Assembly (NCBI RefSeq): GCF_030464345.1
Contig: NZ_VCYH01000001.1
Coordinates: forward strand, 186,001-250,000
Source of the DNA: Methanoculleus frigidifontis
GTDB taxonomy: Archaea; Halobacteriota; Methanomicrobia; Methanomicrobiales; Methanoculleaceae
DNA length: 64,000 bases
Direction: 5' to 3'
The first letter of the stretch is position 1, and every line of letters starts with the position of its first letter. Shown here in pieces: positions 17,696-25,629 of the stretch. The notes under the pieces were generated by a model that had not been told where the DNA came from, did no database searches, and saw only the letters and a program-made list of their open reading frames with translations. A program made the position numbers and the translations under genes.

Positions 17696-19074
17696 TGGTA
17701 TCTCCTCGTTTGGGATTGTTCAACCTCGATCCTGATAGGCATCCGGCCTATGGCGTGGGTGGCGCACGAGATGCAGGGGTCGTAGGCACGGATCACCATC
17801 TCGATCCGGTTTGCGGCGCTCTCGGTCACGGCACCGTTTTCTACGACACGCCGGGCCATATCCTCGACGCCCCGATCCATCGCGTAGTTGTTCTGGCAGG
17901 TCGCCACGATCAGGTTGCAGTGCTCGATCATGCCGTTCTCATCCACGGAATAATCATGGACCAGCGTGCCGCGGGGTGCCTCGATGATCCCGACGCCGCG
18001 CCGGTTCTTGACAGCCTGCACCGGTGTCCTGACATCCTCGCCGGTAATGCCGCCGTCCGAGAGGAATGAGACTGCCTTTTCGCAGCAGGCCATGAACTCG
18101 ATGTACCGGGCGATGTTGTAGGCGAGGGTGGTCTGGGTATGCCTGCCGAAGGCCCCGCGGTACTCGGCGAGCGCCGCATCGGCATGCTCGCTTCCCATCT
18201 TCTCGATGATGTTGAGCCGGGCCAGCGGCCCGACCCGGTAGTAGTCGCCGGAGGTAAACCGGGCAAACTTCAGGTACGACCACGGTTCGGAGTACTCGTC
18301 GATATAGTCTGTGTACTCAGGACCCGCAAACGACCCGAGCCGGCTTCCGTCACGTCCGATCATCTCCACGGCGCCGTTGTAGGTCGAGAAGACGCCGCCG
18401 TCGCTCATGCCCATGAACGCGGTATCGACGGAGCCGTAACGCTGGTCGACATCGTCCAGCAGCCCGCGCGCGATCTCCCAGCCTTCCCGTGCTATGCCGA
18501 GCGACTCCTCCGCCATGGCAAGGAGTTCGGTCCGCCTGCTCTCGGAGAGCGGCATCGACATGCCGCCGGGAAGAGCATTCCCGGGGTGGATGGGCTTGCC
18601 GCCGATCGCTTCGCTGAGCCTCTGGCCGAATTTCCTGACCGCGATCGCCTTCTTCGCAATATCAGGCGACCGCTTTGCAAGCCCGAGCACGTTGCGCTCT
18701 TCTGCCGGCGCCTCGTGGCCGATGAGGAAATCGGGAGCCGCGAGCATGAAAAAGTGGAGCGCGTGCGAGTGGATGAACTGCCCGAGGTTGAGCAGTTCCC
18801 GCAGGTTTCTGCCGGTCGCGGGGGGCTCGACACTGAAGATCTGATCCGTCGCCTTCGCCGCGGCGAGGTGATGGGCTGACGGGCAGATCCCGCAGATCCG
18901 GGGGGTGATGCGCGGCGCCTCCTCGACGGCGGCGCCGATGAGGAATTTTTCAAATCCTCGCAGTTCGACGACCTGGAAGTGGGCGGATTCGACCTCTCCG
19001 GCATCGTTGAGGTAGATCTTAACCCCTGCATGCCCCTCGATCCTGGTGACCGGGCTGATGGTGATCTCTTTCAT
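17689..19074 (-). CDS. [NiFe] hydrogenase large subunit, Mvh-like (group 3)
   Basis: The 461-residue protein carries both nickel-binding motifs: RICGIC (C61, C64) and DPCISCATH (C434, C437). A 21-residue tail after His440 should be removed by a maturation protease, and one is encoded at 25082-25540. The start (ITISPVTRIEGHAGVKIYL) and SHALHFFMLAAPDF segment are close to MvhA, the F420-non-reducing hydrogenase. No MvhD or FrhB gene is here; the neighbours are a ferredoxin, a V4R protein and roadblock proteins, so the electron acceptor is not the usual Hdr-bound MvhD as far as this locus shows. It overlaps the small subunit gene by 4 nt. Confidence 0.92.
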   Translation of the reverse strand: MKEITISPVTRIEGHAGVKIYLNDAGEVESAHFQVVELRGFEKFLIGAAVEEAPRITPRICGICPSAHHLAAAKATDQIFSVEPPATGRNLRELLNLGQFIHSHALHFFMLAAPDFLIGHEAPAEERNVLGLAKRSPDIAKKAIAVRKFGQRLSEAIGGKPIHPGNALPGGMSMPLSESRRTELLAMAEESLGIAREGWEIARGLLDDVDQRYGSVDTAFMGMSDGGVFSTYNGAVEMIGRDGSRLGSFAGPEYTDYIDEYSEPWSYLKFARFTSGDYYRVGPLARLNIIEKMGSEHADAALAEYRGAFGRHTQTTLAYNIARYIEFMACCEKAVSFLSDGGITGEDVRTPVQAVKNRRGVGIIEAPRGTLVHDYSVDENGMIEHCNLIVATCQNNYAMDRGVEDMARRVVENGAVTESAANRIEMVIRAYDPCISCATHAIGRMPIRIEVEQSQTRRYQC

Positions 19075-19997
19075 CCGCTCCTCTCCTTGACAAGGTCCCG
19101 TATCTTCGAGTTCTCTTTGTCCTCCATGATCAGGCTCCCGATGGTGAATGCATACATCGTGTGGGCGACGTCGTAGAACTCCTTCTCGACCTCTTTCTGC
19201 GGTTTGTCCGTCAGGTCGGAGATGCGCCGCAGCATCATGTTGTAGATGTCGCGGCAGGGTTCACGGAGAACGTCGAGGGACGGGCCGTTGCACCCGGTGC
19301 ACGGCACGTTGTTCTTCGGGCATGCCGCCCCGCATCTCCCGAAGGTCACGCTTCCGAGACAGAGATATCCCTGCCCGAGCAGACAGTGCTCCCGGTCAGG
19401 TATGCCCTCGTGGCGCCTTTTGAGCGACCAGTTCTCAACAGGCCCCATCTTCCGGTCGCACTCCGCGCAGACGGACTTCCTGGAGAGAGCGAGGGTGTCG
19501 CCGGCGATGATCGCCGGGATGATCTGCCGCAAAAAAGCCTCTTTTGGCGGGCAGCCGGTGATGTAGTAGTCGATCTTCGTTATATCGCCGACCGCGAACG
19601 CCCGGTACAGGAACGGCGGCACGTCGTTGGGTATGACGCCGTCGTCATCTGCCGTCGCGGTTTCACGGTAGACGTAATTGAAGAGCTCGTCGTTGCTGCT
19701 GAGCATCGAAAGTCCCGAAACCCCGCCGTAACAGGCGCATGTCCCGAAAGCCACGACCTTCTTCGCCCGTTTCCGGAGCAGTTTCAGGCGTTCGTGGTTC
19801 TCTTCGTTTCTGATGGCGCCGGTCACGAATGCGATATCAATGCCCTCGGGCGGTTCCTTGACGTCCATAATCACCGGTGAGTAGACGATATCCGCCTGCG
19901 CTACGAGGTCGAGGAGCATCTCGTGGAGGTCGAGGACTGCTATCGTGCATCCCGAGCATCCTGCCAGTTCTTCGATTGCTATCTTCACGGAATGCAC
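19071..19997 (-). CDS. [NiFe] hydrogenase small subunit, Mvh-like
   Basis: The 308-residue protein carries iron-sulphur clusters from the active site outward. The proximal ligands ELAGCSGC (C14, C17), AFGTCACYGGV and YITGCPPKE are present, and later cysteines (CAECDRK, REHCLLGQGYLCLG, GRCGAACPKNNVPCTGC) supply medial and distal clusters. There is no twin-arginine signal, so the enzyme is cytoplasmic. It starts 1 nt after the V4R gene and ends overlapping the large subunit start as ATGA. Confidence 0.92.
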   Translation of the reverse strand: MHSVKIAIEELAGCSGCTIAVLDLHEMLLDLVAQADIVYSPVIMDVKEPPEGIDIAFVTGAIRNEENHERLKLLRKRAKKVVAFGTCACYGGVSGLSMLSSNDELFNYVYRETATADDDGVIPNDVPPFLYRAFAVGDITKIDYYITGCPPKEAFLRQIIPAIIAGDTLALSRKSVCAECDRKMGPVENWSLKRRHEGIPDREHCLLGQGYLCLGSVTFGRCGAACPKNNVPCTGCNGPSLDVLREPCRDIYNMMLRRISDLTDKPQKEVEKEFYDVAHTMYAFTIGSLIMEDKENSKIRDLVKERSG

Positions 19998-19998
19998 C

Positions 19999-20565
19999 TC
20001 ATTTCAGGATGAGCTTTTTGAGACAGGCGTTCGGCCCGGTATGGACGATCTCAAGTTTCGCCCTGCGGCCGGTGATCTCTTCGATGGCTCCTACGACATA
20101 TCCGAAGAGCGTCTGGCAGAGCGGGCCGCCCTGCTCCTGTCCGTTTCGCCGCAGCGTCTGGCGCACGATACAGTCGTGGAAGACGAGATAGATGAACGTC
20201 TGCCCGTCTTCCTCAATGATGAAGTTCTCTTTGTCTTCGGGCTTCCAGACCTCGAAGGTATACTGCCCCCGCAGGAGGTCTGAGAGCTCGTGCAGCGCTT
20301 CTTCCACATCATCGCGTTTCTGGAAGTATTTGGCGATCTCGTGGCCGAACTTTTTCCCCGCCCGATAGGTGACCGCATTTGCCCCCCGGCCTGCGATCTC
20401 CTCGAGGGACCGGATGATCAGTCCGTTGAGTTTCATCACGCCATGGAGCGTCTCTTCCATCTCGCTTGGGCGCGGCGTGCATTCGAGGGGAATGTCTTCG
20501 GAGCGATAGACGATGTCGGTGTGAAAACTCTCGTGCAATTCGTCGATATAGGATGCCGTCATCAT
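19999..20565 (-). CDS. V4R (4-vinyl reductase-like) domain protein
   Basis: The 188-residue protein matches the V4R/hydrocarbon-binding pattern: a glycine-rich helix (YRAGKKFGHEIAKYF), a strand-rich middle (YTFEVWKPEDKENF) and the C-terminal segment VFHDCIVRQTLRR...GGPLCQTLFGYVVGAI...NACLKKL, with three conserved-type cysteines. V4R domains bind small hydrophobic ligands or metals and often sit in regulators. It is translationally coupled to the ferredoxin gene (ATGA overlap) and the hydrogenase. It may be a sensor or assembly factor (inference). Confidence 0.7.
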   Translation of the reverse strand: MMTASYIDELHESFHTDIVYRSEDIPLECTPRPSEMEETLHGVMKLNGLIIRSLEEIAGRGANAVTYRAGKKFGHEIAKYFQKRDDVEEALHELSDLLRGQYTFEVWKPEDKENFIIEEDGQTFIYLVFHDCIVRQTLRRNGQEQGGPLCQTLFGYVVGAIEEITGRRAKLEIVHTGPNACLKKLILK

Positions 20566-20804
20566 ATCACCCTGTTCAGCATTTCACAGACCCGCATGTC
20601 GATGTAATGCCTCCGTGCCGGGTATATGCCCCGGTGCTCAAGTGCCTGAGCCGGGCAGATCTCGTGACAGGAGAGGCATCCCATGCAGTTCTTCGGTTTG
20701 ACGGGGACACTTACCCCGTCCCGGAGTTCATAGACATCCATGGGACAATCCTTGACACAGAGACCGCATCCGACACACGCGTCGGTATCTACACGTATAT
20801 CCAT
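20562..20804 (-). CDS. 2[4Fe-4S] ferredoxin, first gene of the hydrogenase operon
   Basis: The 80-residue protein has two full cluster motifs, CVGCGLCVKDCP (C10, 13, 16, 20) and CMGCLSCHEICP (C40, 43, 46, 50), and a 30-residue tail ending CEMLNRVI. It is the likely electron carrier or an extra subunit of the hydrogenase. The ATG at 20804 follows AAGG, and a TATA box lies about 50 bp upstream. Confidence 0.9.
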   Translation of the reverse strand: MDIRVDTDACVGCGLCVKDCPMDVYELRDGVSVPVKPKNCMGCLSCHEICPAQALEHRGIYPARRHYIDMRVCEMLNRVI

Positions 20805-20851
20805 CCTTGTAGCCTCATGATCGATTCAATCACTTTGATATAATCAAGCCA

Positions 20852-20868
20852 CGACATATAAATATGAT
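20852..20868 (-). promoter_or_regulatory. TATA box of the hydrogenase operon
   Basis: On the minus strand CATATTTATATGTC lies at about 20855-20868, with an AT-rich flank GATTATATCAAAG nearer the gene. It predicts transcription starting near 20835, about 30 nt before the ferredoxin ATG. No clear operator dyad is seen. Confidence 0.5.
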
Positions 20869-21096
20869 GGTTTCTGTCTGGCTGTCTTCAATCATTTTCT
20901 CATAATATCTCCGTTTTTATGTCGGGTTTGAAGGTGCGGGCTATCCAATGCACGGCACGGATCCGTTCGTGGGTGGTGTCCTGAGAAGCACCTGGTGACT
21001 CCTCGTGCGGGTTGCAGGCAGGTCGCGGTGCCACTTTGCCGCCCTCCCGGGTTTGGGGGGGCGCAGTGGCAATCACATGCAGGGGAGGGGGATGCC

Positions 21097-21498
21097 CCAT
21101 ATACGCTACCGTAGCCTCTGGGTGCACCGAAATTCCTGGTGCTATCGGCGGGATCCAGGCACGTGATGAGATCCCATCTCTTGCTCCGGATGACCGCAGT
21201 CCGGGGTATTCGGGGGCACGGCTTTCCCCTGGGTATCGCCATGACTGCCCCCGCCCCGTGAGGGGCGGGGGAGGAGGCCGGAGGCCGGGTGGGGCGGGGT
21301 TGATGAGGTCTGTGGATCTTCGCGGGAGACAGGGGAGGGGAAAACCCCTCCCCGTCGGCCTCACCCCGGGGGCGCTTAGCCGCCACGGTCCGCGGCATGG
21401 GGAGACGCCCGGGAAAACGGTCGTCCCCGGCACCAGCCCGGTCAGGGGAAAAACGCGGTATACGCTTGAATCCCCGTATCGAAGGGTAGCGCTAATGG
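21097..21498 (+). repeat. MITE-like intergenic element, copy B (402 bp)
   Basis: The ends are CCATATACGCTACC and GGTAGCGCTAATGG, imperfect inverted repeats of each other that extend outward through GCCC/GGGGGC. Inside are GGGGAGGGGAAAACCCC (part of a hairpin) and a CGCCCC/GGGGCG palindrome. It fills most of the gap between the hydrogenase operon promoter and the MinD operon. The flanks (20870-21096, 21499-21858) hold no gene I can support. Confidence 0.8.
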
Positions 21499-21858
21499 GG
21501 GCACACACCTCCCCCGGTCCATCCCGACGAAGACACACCTCATGATCCGGTATTTGCACAGTAGATTCGGGCAGCGGAGGGAGGCGGAGCCGTCCCTGAA
21601 CAGAGCAGGGTATCACGATTCATCGCCCAGGTCTGTGGCCGATATGGCTACAGCAATGGTTTTCGGTAATGAATACAGGATTGATCGCGGCAGGATACGT
21701 TCGGTTAGATTTCCCAAAAGAAATTTTTTAATCCAATCCTGGAGCACTATCGCACTCTTCGGAGCAGATCTCCGAGATGTTCTCCCGACGTCGGCACCGG
21801 GCAGAAAGTAAAAAAAAGACGTTCATGCCGCTTCCCCGGCAGGAGCGGTTCACCTGGC

Positions 21859-22050
21859 TCATCTGAAATTGATGTTTTTAGTGGCAGAGATGAGCATCTC
21901 CAGATCCTGATTTGAGAACTCCAGATTCTGTCCGAGCTGGTCAAGTTCATCCTGCTGCTGTTTGATGCGCCGGTACATGACGTACATCATGAAGAGCTGA
22001 AAAAGAACGACGAGGGCGAAGAAGACGAGCAGTAAGCGCTCAAGAGTCAT
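21859..22050 (-). CDS. Small membrane protein with a coiled coil
   Basis: The 63-residue protein has one N-terminal transmembrane helix (LLLVFFALVVLFQLFMMYV) followed by a basic turn (YRRIKQQQ) and a heptad-like helix (DELDQLGQNLEFSNQDLEML). Its start overlaps the minD stop by 4 nt. It is last in the MinD operon and may be the membrane partner of that ATPase (inference). No known family recognised. Confidence 0.7.
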   Translation of the reverse strand: MTLERLLLVFFALVVLFQLFMMYVMYRRIKQQQDELDQLGQNLEFSNQDLEMLISATKNINFR

Positions 22051-22838
22051 CGTTTCCCTCTGAAGAGTGCTCTGGCCAGCCGGTCGACGAATCCCTCCCG
22101 TGCGGGTGTATCCGGTTCCTCCGCGGGACTCTCAATGCCGGCGAGATTCGCAGAGATGCGTCGGAACGCCCGGGATGCAGTGGAAGAGGGATATTTGACG
22201 ACGATCGGAAGACGGCCCGCAGATGCGCGCCGGACGTTCGGGTCTTCGGGAATGATGCCGATGATCCGAACGCCGAGCAGTTTCTCCATCTGCGCCCGGC
22301 TCATCTCGCCGTTGCTTGTGGTCACCCGGTTCAGGATTGCTCCTTCGACGCGCCCTCCCACCGTCTCGGTCAGGATCTTTGTCTTCAGTGCATCAACGAT
22401 GGAGGAGATCTCCGGATTGACCACCAGAATAACCCCGTCTGCGACGGTCAGCGGAATGACACCGTCTCTGCTGATGCCTGCCGGTGCATCGATAAGCAGT
22501 ACGTCGAAGTCATTGACGATATCGTTCATGACGTCCCGCAGGCGGTCCGGGTTGGAGTTCTGGAATCCCTGCAGCGAAAGGCCGCTTGGAACCACTTTTA
22601 CACCGAGCGGCCCGTCATAGATGGCATCTTTGACTGCCGCTCTCCCCCCGAGGACTTCGTGAAGCGTTACCGGAAGGTTCTCAAGCCCCAGAATGAGCCC
22701 GAGGTTGGCCATCCCGACATCTGCATCCAGAATACAGGTCTTTTTACCGTACTGCGCAAGCATCGGGCCGAGGTTTGCCGTAACCGTTGTCTTCCCTGTC
22801 CCCCCTTTCCCGGATGCAATCGTATATACCTGAACCAT
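22047..22838 (-). CDS. MinD/ParA-type positioning ATPase
   Basis: The 263-residue protein has the deviant Walker A SGKGGTGKTT near the start, DADVGMANLG, and Walker B-like VLLIDAPAGISRD. The C-terminal end (FVDRLARALFRGKR) is an amphipathic basic helix like the MinD membrane-targeting sequence. Such proteins cycle between membrane and cytosol and position division rings, archaella, chemotaxis arrays or other complexes. Here it lies in an operon with roadblock-type and FTG-domain proteins, not with minE or minC. Confidence 0.9.
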   Translation of the reverse strand: MVQVYTIASGKGGTGKTTVTANLGPMLAQYGKKTCILDADVGMANLGLILGLENLPVTLHEVLGGRAAVKDAIYDGPLGVKVVPSGLSLQGFQNSNPDRLRDVMNDIVNDFDVLLIDAPAGISRDGVIPLTVADGVILVVNPEISSIVDALKTKILTETVGGRVEGAILNRVTTSNGEMSRAQMEKLLGVRIIGIIPEDPNVRRASAGRLPIVVKYPSSTASRAFRRISANLAGIESPAEEPDTPAREGFVDRLARALFRGKR

Positions 22839-22886
22839 TCAACCACACATTCCCTGTCGTGTATCTTTTGGTCTTGCCGACATCAA

Positions 22887-23447
22887 TTACACCCATCTCT
22901 GGAGGGCATCACCAACATCGTTCTTCAGCAGTTCCAGGGCGTCTCCGGGGATCTGCCGCATCGTTCGAGCGACACCGATCACCGTCTCTCCTTTGTGGGG
23001 GACGCCGATAAGCGTGACTTCCTTCTCATCGGGCGTCTTCCCCTGAAGGTAGAGATAACTGAATTCCGCCGCCTCCTCCTGCGGGTCCGGGCGGGTCGAC
23101 CCGATGACGAGGCCGTCCGACGAGGCGAGTGTGAAAGATGTGAGACTATACTTCTCGCCGATGGCCGAGAGGTGAGCCTGCATGCTCTCCGCACCGGCCA
23201 GATCGATCTCGGATCGCACCGTGCTCTGTGACTCGGCAGGAACCGGATCTGCATAGCCCAGGTGTTGCTCAAGGGAAGACTTCACCTGCGGCTGAAGGGT
23301 GACCCTCTGGTGGAGATCCACGATCATCGCAAGATCCGTGCGGAGGTTCACGATCCAGTACAGGCATCCGGCAACGGCGATCACCAGAATGACTGCCGTT
23401 ATCGCTACAAAGGTCAGAAGGAACAGAGTGTATCCTGTTGGGTCCAT
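22887..23447 (-). CDS. Membrane-anchored roadblock-like protein
   Basis: The 186-residue protein begins with a transmembrane helix (FLLTFVAITAVILVIAVAGC) and has a cytoplasmic stalk and a C-terminal domain with the roadblock pattern (SFTLASSDGLVIGS, then EVTLIGVPHKGETVIGVA). It is the third roadblock-type protein in 7 kb. It lies between the FTG-domain gene (16 nt) and minD (48 nt), all on one strand. A membrane docking role for the MinD system is inference. Confidence 0.68.
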   Translation of the reverse strand: MDPTGYTLFLLTFVAITAVILVIAVAGCLYWIVNLRTDLAMIVDLHQRVTLQPQVKSSLEQHLGYADPVPAESQSTVRSEIDLAGAESMQAHLSAIGEKYSLTSFTLASSDGLVIGSTRPDPQEEAAEFSYLYLQGKTPDEKEVTLIGVPHKGETVIGVARTMRQIPGDALELLKNDVGDALQRWV

Positions 23448-23463
23448 AGACGGGTATCAACTC

Positions 23464-24069
23464 CTACGCATCGCTGTCCTGAATAAGGTGCTCCAGATCG
23501 ATTCTCCGGAGCAGATCCTTACAATCCGTCCTGAACGAACCGTTGAGGGTTTCGAGATCCATGGCCTCGATCATCTGGACAAGGGCGTCGAGCTCTTCAT
23601 GCTGCCCCTGGTCGGCCGCGACCGGTCGACCGGTACTCCCCTGCGACGTGCGCTCTGTTGGCGCAGTGGGAGGTGCTGGCTGCGTGCGACGCTCCGGGCG
23701 TGCGGGGGGTCTCTCTGTCGCTCTGACCCTGCCGCCTCTCGTCCCTTTCTCTCCTCGCACGGCAGCCCCTATCTCGAAACTCCGGTTGAACTCCCGCGTC
23801 AGTTTGATCTGTTCGGATGTAAGGATATTCAGTTCTGCAGTCGCCTCGCGGTCCCACTTTTCCTTTGCGTCGTCCAGTGCATGCTGTCCTTGTTTTGCAC
23901 CGCACCCGGCGAGCAGCACCTGCCCCCTATCGTATACTAGAATGGTGCTCTCACCTCCGAGTGCTATGGTGCAGTACCCCGTAAACTGCGTCTTCTGCAG
24001 TTCGTCCGTCAGTGAACGGATGGTGACTGACTTATAAATGCGGTGGAACTTTCCGCGCGGCAGCTGCAT
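23464..24069 (-). CDS. FTG-domain (DUF2226/DUF4388-like) protein, intact copy A
   Basis: The 201-residue protein has an N-terminal domain around SVTIRSLTDELQKTQFTGYC and ALGGESTILVYDRGQVLLAG, similar to archaeal DUF2226 proteins by pattern, a helical segment, a proline/arginine-rich linker (about 115-150), and a short helical C-terminus. A good TATA box lies just upstream. It is the first gene of the MinD operon. A second, damaged copy lies 876 bp upstream. Confidence 0.7.
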   Translation of the reverse strand: MQLPRGKFHRIYKSVTIRSLTDELQKTQFTGYCTIALGGESTILVYDRGQVLLAGCGAKQGQHALDDAKEKWDREATAELNILTSEQIKLTREFNRSFEIGAAVRGEKGTRGGRVRATERPPARPERRTQPAPPTAPTERTSQGSTGRPVAADQGQHEELDALVQMIEAMDLETLNGSFRTDCKDLLRRIDLEHLIQDSDA

Positions 24070-24103
24070 ACAAACACTTCACGCCACTGTTATTTAACAT
24101 ACC

Positions 24104-24122
24104 GCGTATTTATATTTTTGTC
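24104..24122 (-). promoter_or_regulatory. TATA box of the MinD operon
   Basis: On the minus strand AAAAATATAAATACG lies 35-55 bp before the start codon at 24069. The equivalent bases in the duplicated copy (about 24985-25000) read AGAACTATGAACGTG, so the TATA box has been lost there. Confidence 0.55.
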
Positions 24123-24209
24123 GTTATTGGTATCTCTCCAGAAGTGGATGTCGGCAATATTCTGTAACTACAGGAACGCAAAAAAGTATCCGGGTGCTGA
24201 CGGGTTTTA

Positions 24210-24455
24210 TCACTTCGTCTCACCGTGCACACCTCCGGATGCTTTTCTGGTCTCCTCGTCGACTGTCGGACAGCCCGTGACGTCGACCGCCACCACCCTG
24301 GCCGGTGTCCCGCGTTCGCGTACGATGCAGAACACGTCCGGAAGGCTGCTCTTCTGCAGCCCGAGCGTGTCGCGGCACGCCTGAAAGGGCTCGCCGAATA
24401 CGCGGACGTCCCTGTGATGCACGGCGTGCCGGCACTTCGTGAGGCGACCGAGCAT
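24210..24455 (-). pseudogene. C-terminal remnant of a duplicated hydrogenase maturation protease
   Basis: In this frame the segment DVRVFGEPFQACRDTL, then LPDVFCIVRERGTPARVV and AVDVTGCPTVDEE, lines up with DVRIFRGNPPARGGTL, LGDVIAVARELGIPTEVV and TVGIEVGSVEE of the intact protease at 25082-25540. The N-terminal half with the metal-binding motif is missing, so it cannot be active. Confidence 0.75.
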
Positions 24456-24528
24456 GCCCCGGGCGCGGTGCAGACTGCTCTCCCGTTCGTGCCCTGGTCT
24501 GCTGCACCCCGGTTGCCCCTTTCCCGCT

Positions 24529-24639
24529 CTGGCGATCTGCAGCCATCCTGCTGCTGCTCTTTCGGTCCAGGTGCCAGTACCTAAACCAATTCAAAAAAAA
24601 CTGGCGATCTGCAGCCATCCCGCTGCTGCTCTTTCGGTC
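24529..24639. repeat. Two 39-bp direct repeats at the fusion point of the duplication
   Basis: CTGGCGATCTGCAGCCATCC followed by T/CGCTGCTGCTCTTTCGGTC occurs at 24529-24567 and again at 24601-24639 with one difference. The repeats lie where the damaged FTG gene meets the protease remnant, and probably mark the rearrangement that joined them. Confidence 0.8.
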
Positions 24640-24641
24640 TT

Positions 24642-24945
24642 TTAGAACCTCACAGGCCCGATTGAATTCCTGCGCCAGTTCGATCTGTTCGGGTGTAAAG
24701 ATATTCAGTTCTGCGGCTGCTCCGGCCGCCCCCTGTCCCTGCACGGTATCCAGTGCAGCATCTCCTCTCTCTATGCCGCACTCGGCGAGCAGCACCTGCC
24801 CCCTATCGTATACCAGAATGGTGCTCTCACCTCCGAGTGCTATGGTGCAGTACCCTGTAAACTGCGTCTTCTGCAGTTCGTCCGTCAGTGAACGGATGGT
24901 AACTGATTTATACATGCGGTGGAACTTTCCGCGCGGCAGCTGCAT
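24642..24945 (-). pseudogene. FTG-domain protein, damaged copy B
   Basis: The first 101 residues are nearly the same as copy A (MQLPRGKFHRMYKSVTIRSL through EQIELAQEFNRA). After that the frame enters the 39-bp repeats (DRKSSS twice) and then reads the protease remnant out of frame, to a stop at 24220. The TATA box found before copy A is degraded here. It is probably not functional, though a fused product of up to 241 residues could still be made. Confidence 0.72.
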
Positions 24946-25081
24946 ACAAACACTTCACGCAGCTGGTATGTAACACGCCCCACGTTCATAGTTCTATCGC
25001 TCGTGGGACCGCCCCAGAAACGTCTCCCCGATATCGGGTGACGATGTGGATACGCCGAGACATCAGGGAAAGGATACAGCG

Positions 25082-25540
25082 TTACTCCTTCATCTCCCGA
25101 AGTACGCATGCATATGCTGCCCGTACTCCCTCTTCCACCGCGGGATCGAGCCTGTCTGAGTATTCCTCCACCGAACCGACCTCGATACCGACCGTCACCA
25201 CCTCGGTCGGTATCCCGAGTTCGCGTGCGACTGCGATGACGTCTCCAAGGTCGATCTCATGCAGCGCGAGCGTGCCGCCGCGTGCCGGAGGGTTCCCCCG
25301 AAAGATGCGGACGTCGCCGATGCGGTTGCCGATCCCGACCATTGCATCCACAACGACGACCTTTGTACATTCCTCCATGAGCGGTATCAGCCCGAGCCCC
25401 CCGACGCCGGCGTCTACCGCATCAATATCAGGGTTGTTCTCATGCAGGAGGTTCAGCACTGCGATTCCTGCCCCGTCGTTTCCCATAAACGGGTTTCCGC
25501 AGGCGATGACGCGCTTATGGGGGTCAGTAGCGGTGTTCAT
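25082..25540 (-). CDS. Hydrogenase maturation protease (HycI/HyaD type)
   Basis: The 152-residue endopeptidase has the family start RVIACGNPFMGNDGAGIAVL, with the acidic residue that ligates nickel in the precursor, then VDAGVGGLGLIPLMEE and VVVVDAMVGIGNRIGDVRIF. It trims the large subunit C-terminus after nickel insertion. The likely substrate is the hydrogenase 6 kb away, which has a 21-residue extension; other hydrogenases elsewhere in the genome are possible. ATG 25540 fits the family; the longer frame adds 63 unrelated residues. Confidence 0.9.
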   Translation of the reverse strand: MNTATDPHKRVIACGNPFMGNDGAGIAVLNLLHENNPDIDAVDAGVGGLGLIPLMEECTKVVVVDAMVGIGNRIGDVRIFRGNPPARGGTLALHEIDLGDVIAVARELGIPTEVVTVGIEVGSVEEYSDRLDPAVEEGVRAAYACVLREMKE

Positions 25541-25629
25541 CTTCACCACCGGTTTTATTGTGCCGGGTAGAAAAAGGTACGTACGAACCGCCCGGGAAGC
25601 GTCAGCACTCCTGCAGCGGAGAGGCGAAC

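Noticed and set aside
21012-21545. 177-codon frame inside MITE-like copy B
   Set aside because: The frame is not kept in copies A and C; its glycine/arginine composition reflects GC-rich repeat DNA.
21542-21811. 89-codon plus-strand frame between copy B and the MinD operon
   Set aside because: No ribosome site and unlikely composition; ends in the 3' flank of the MinD operon.
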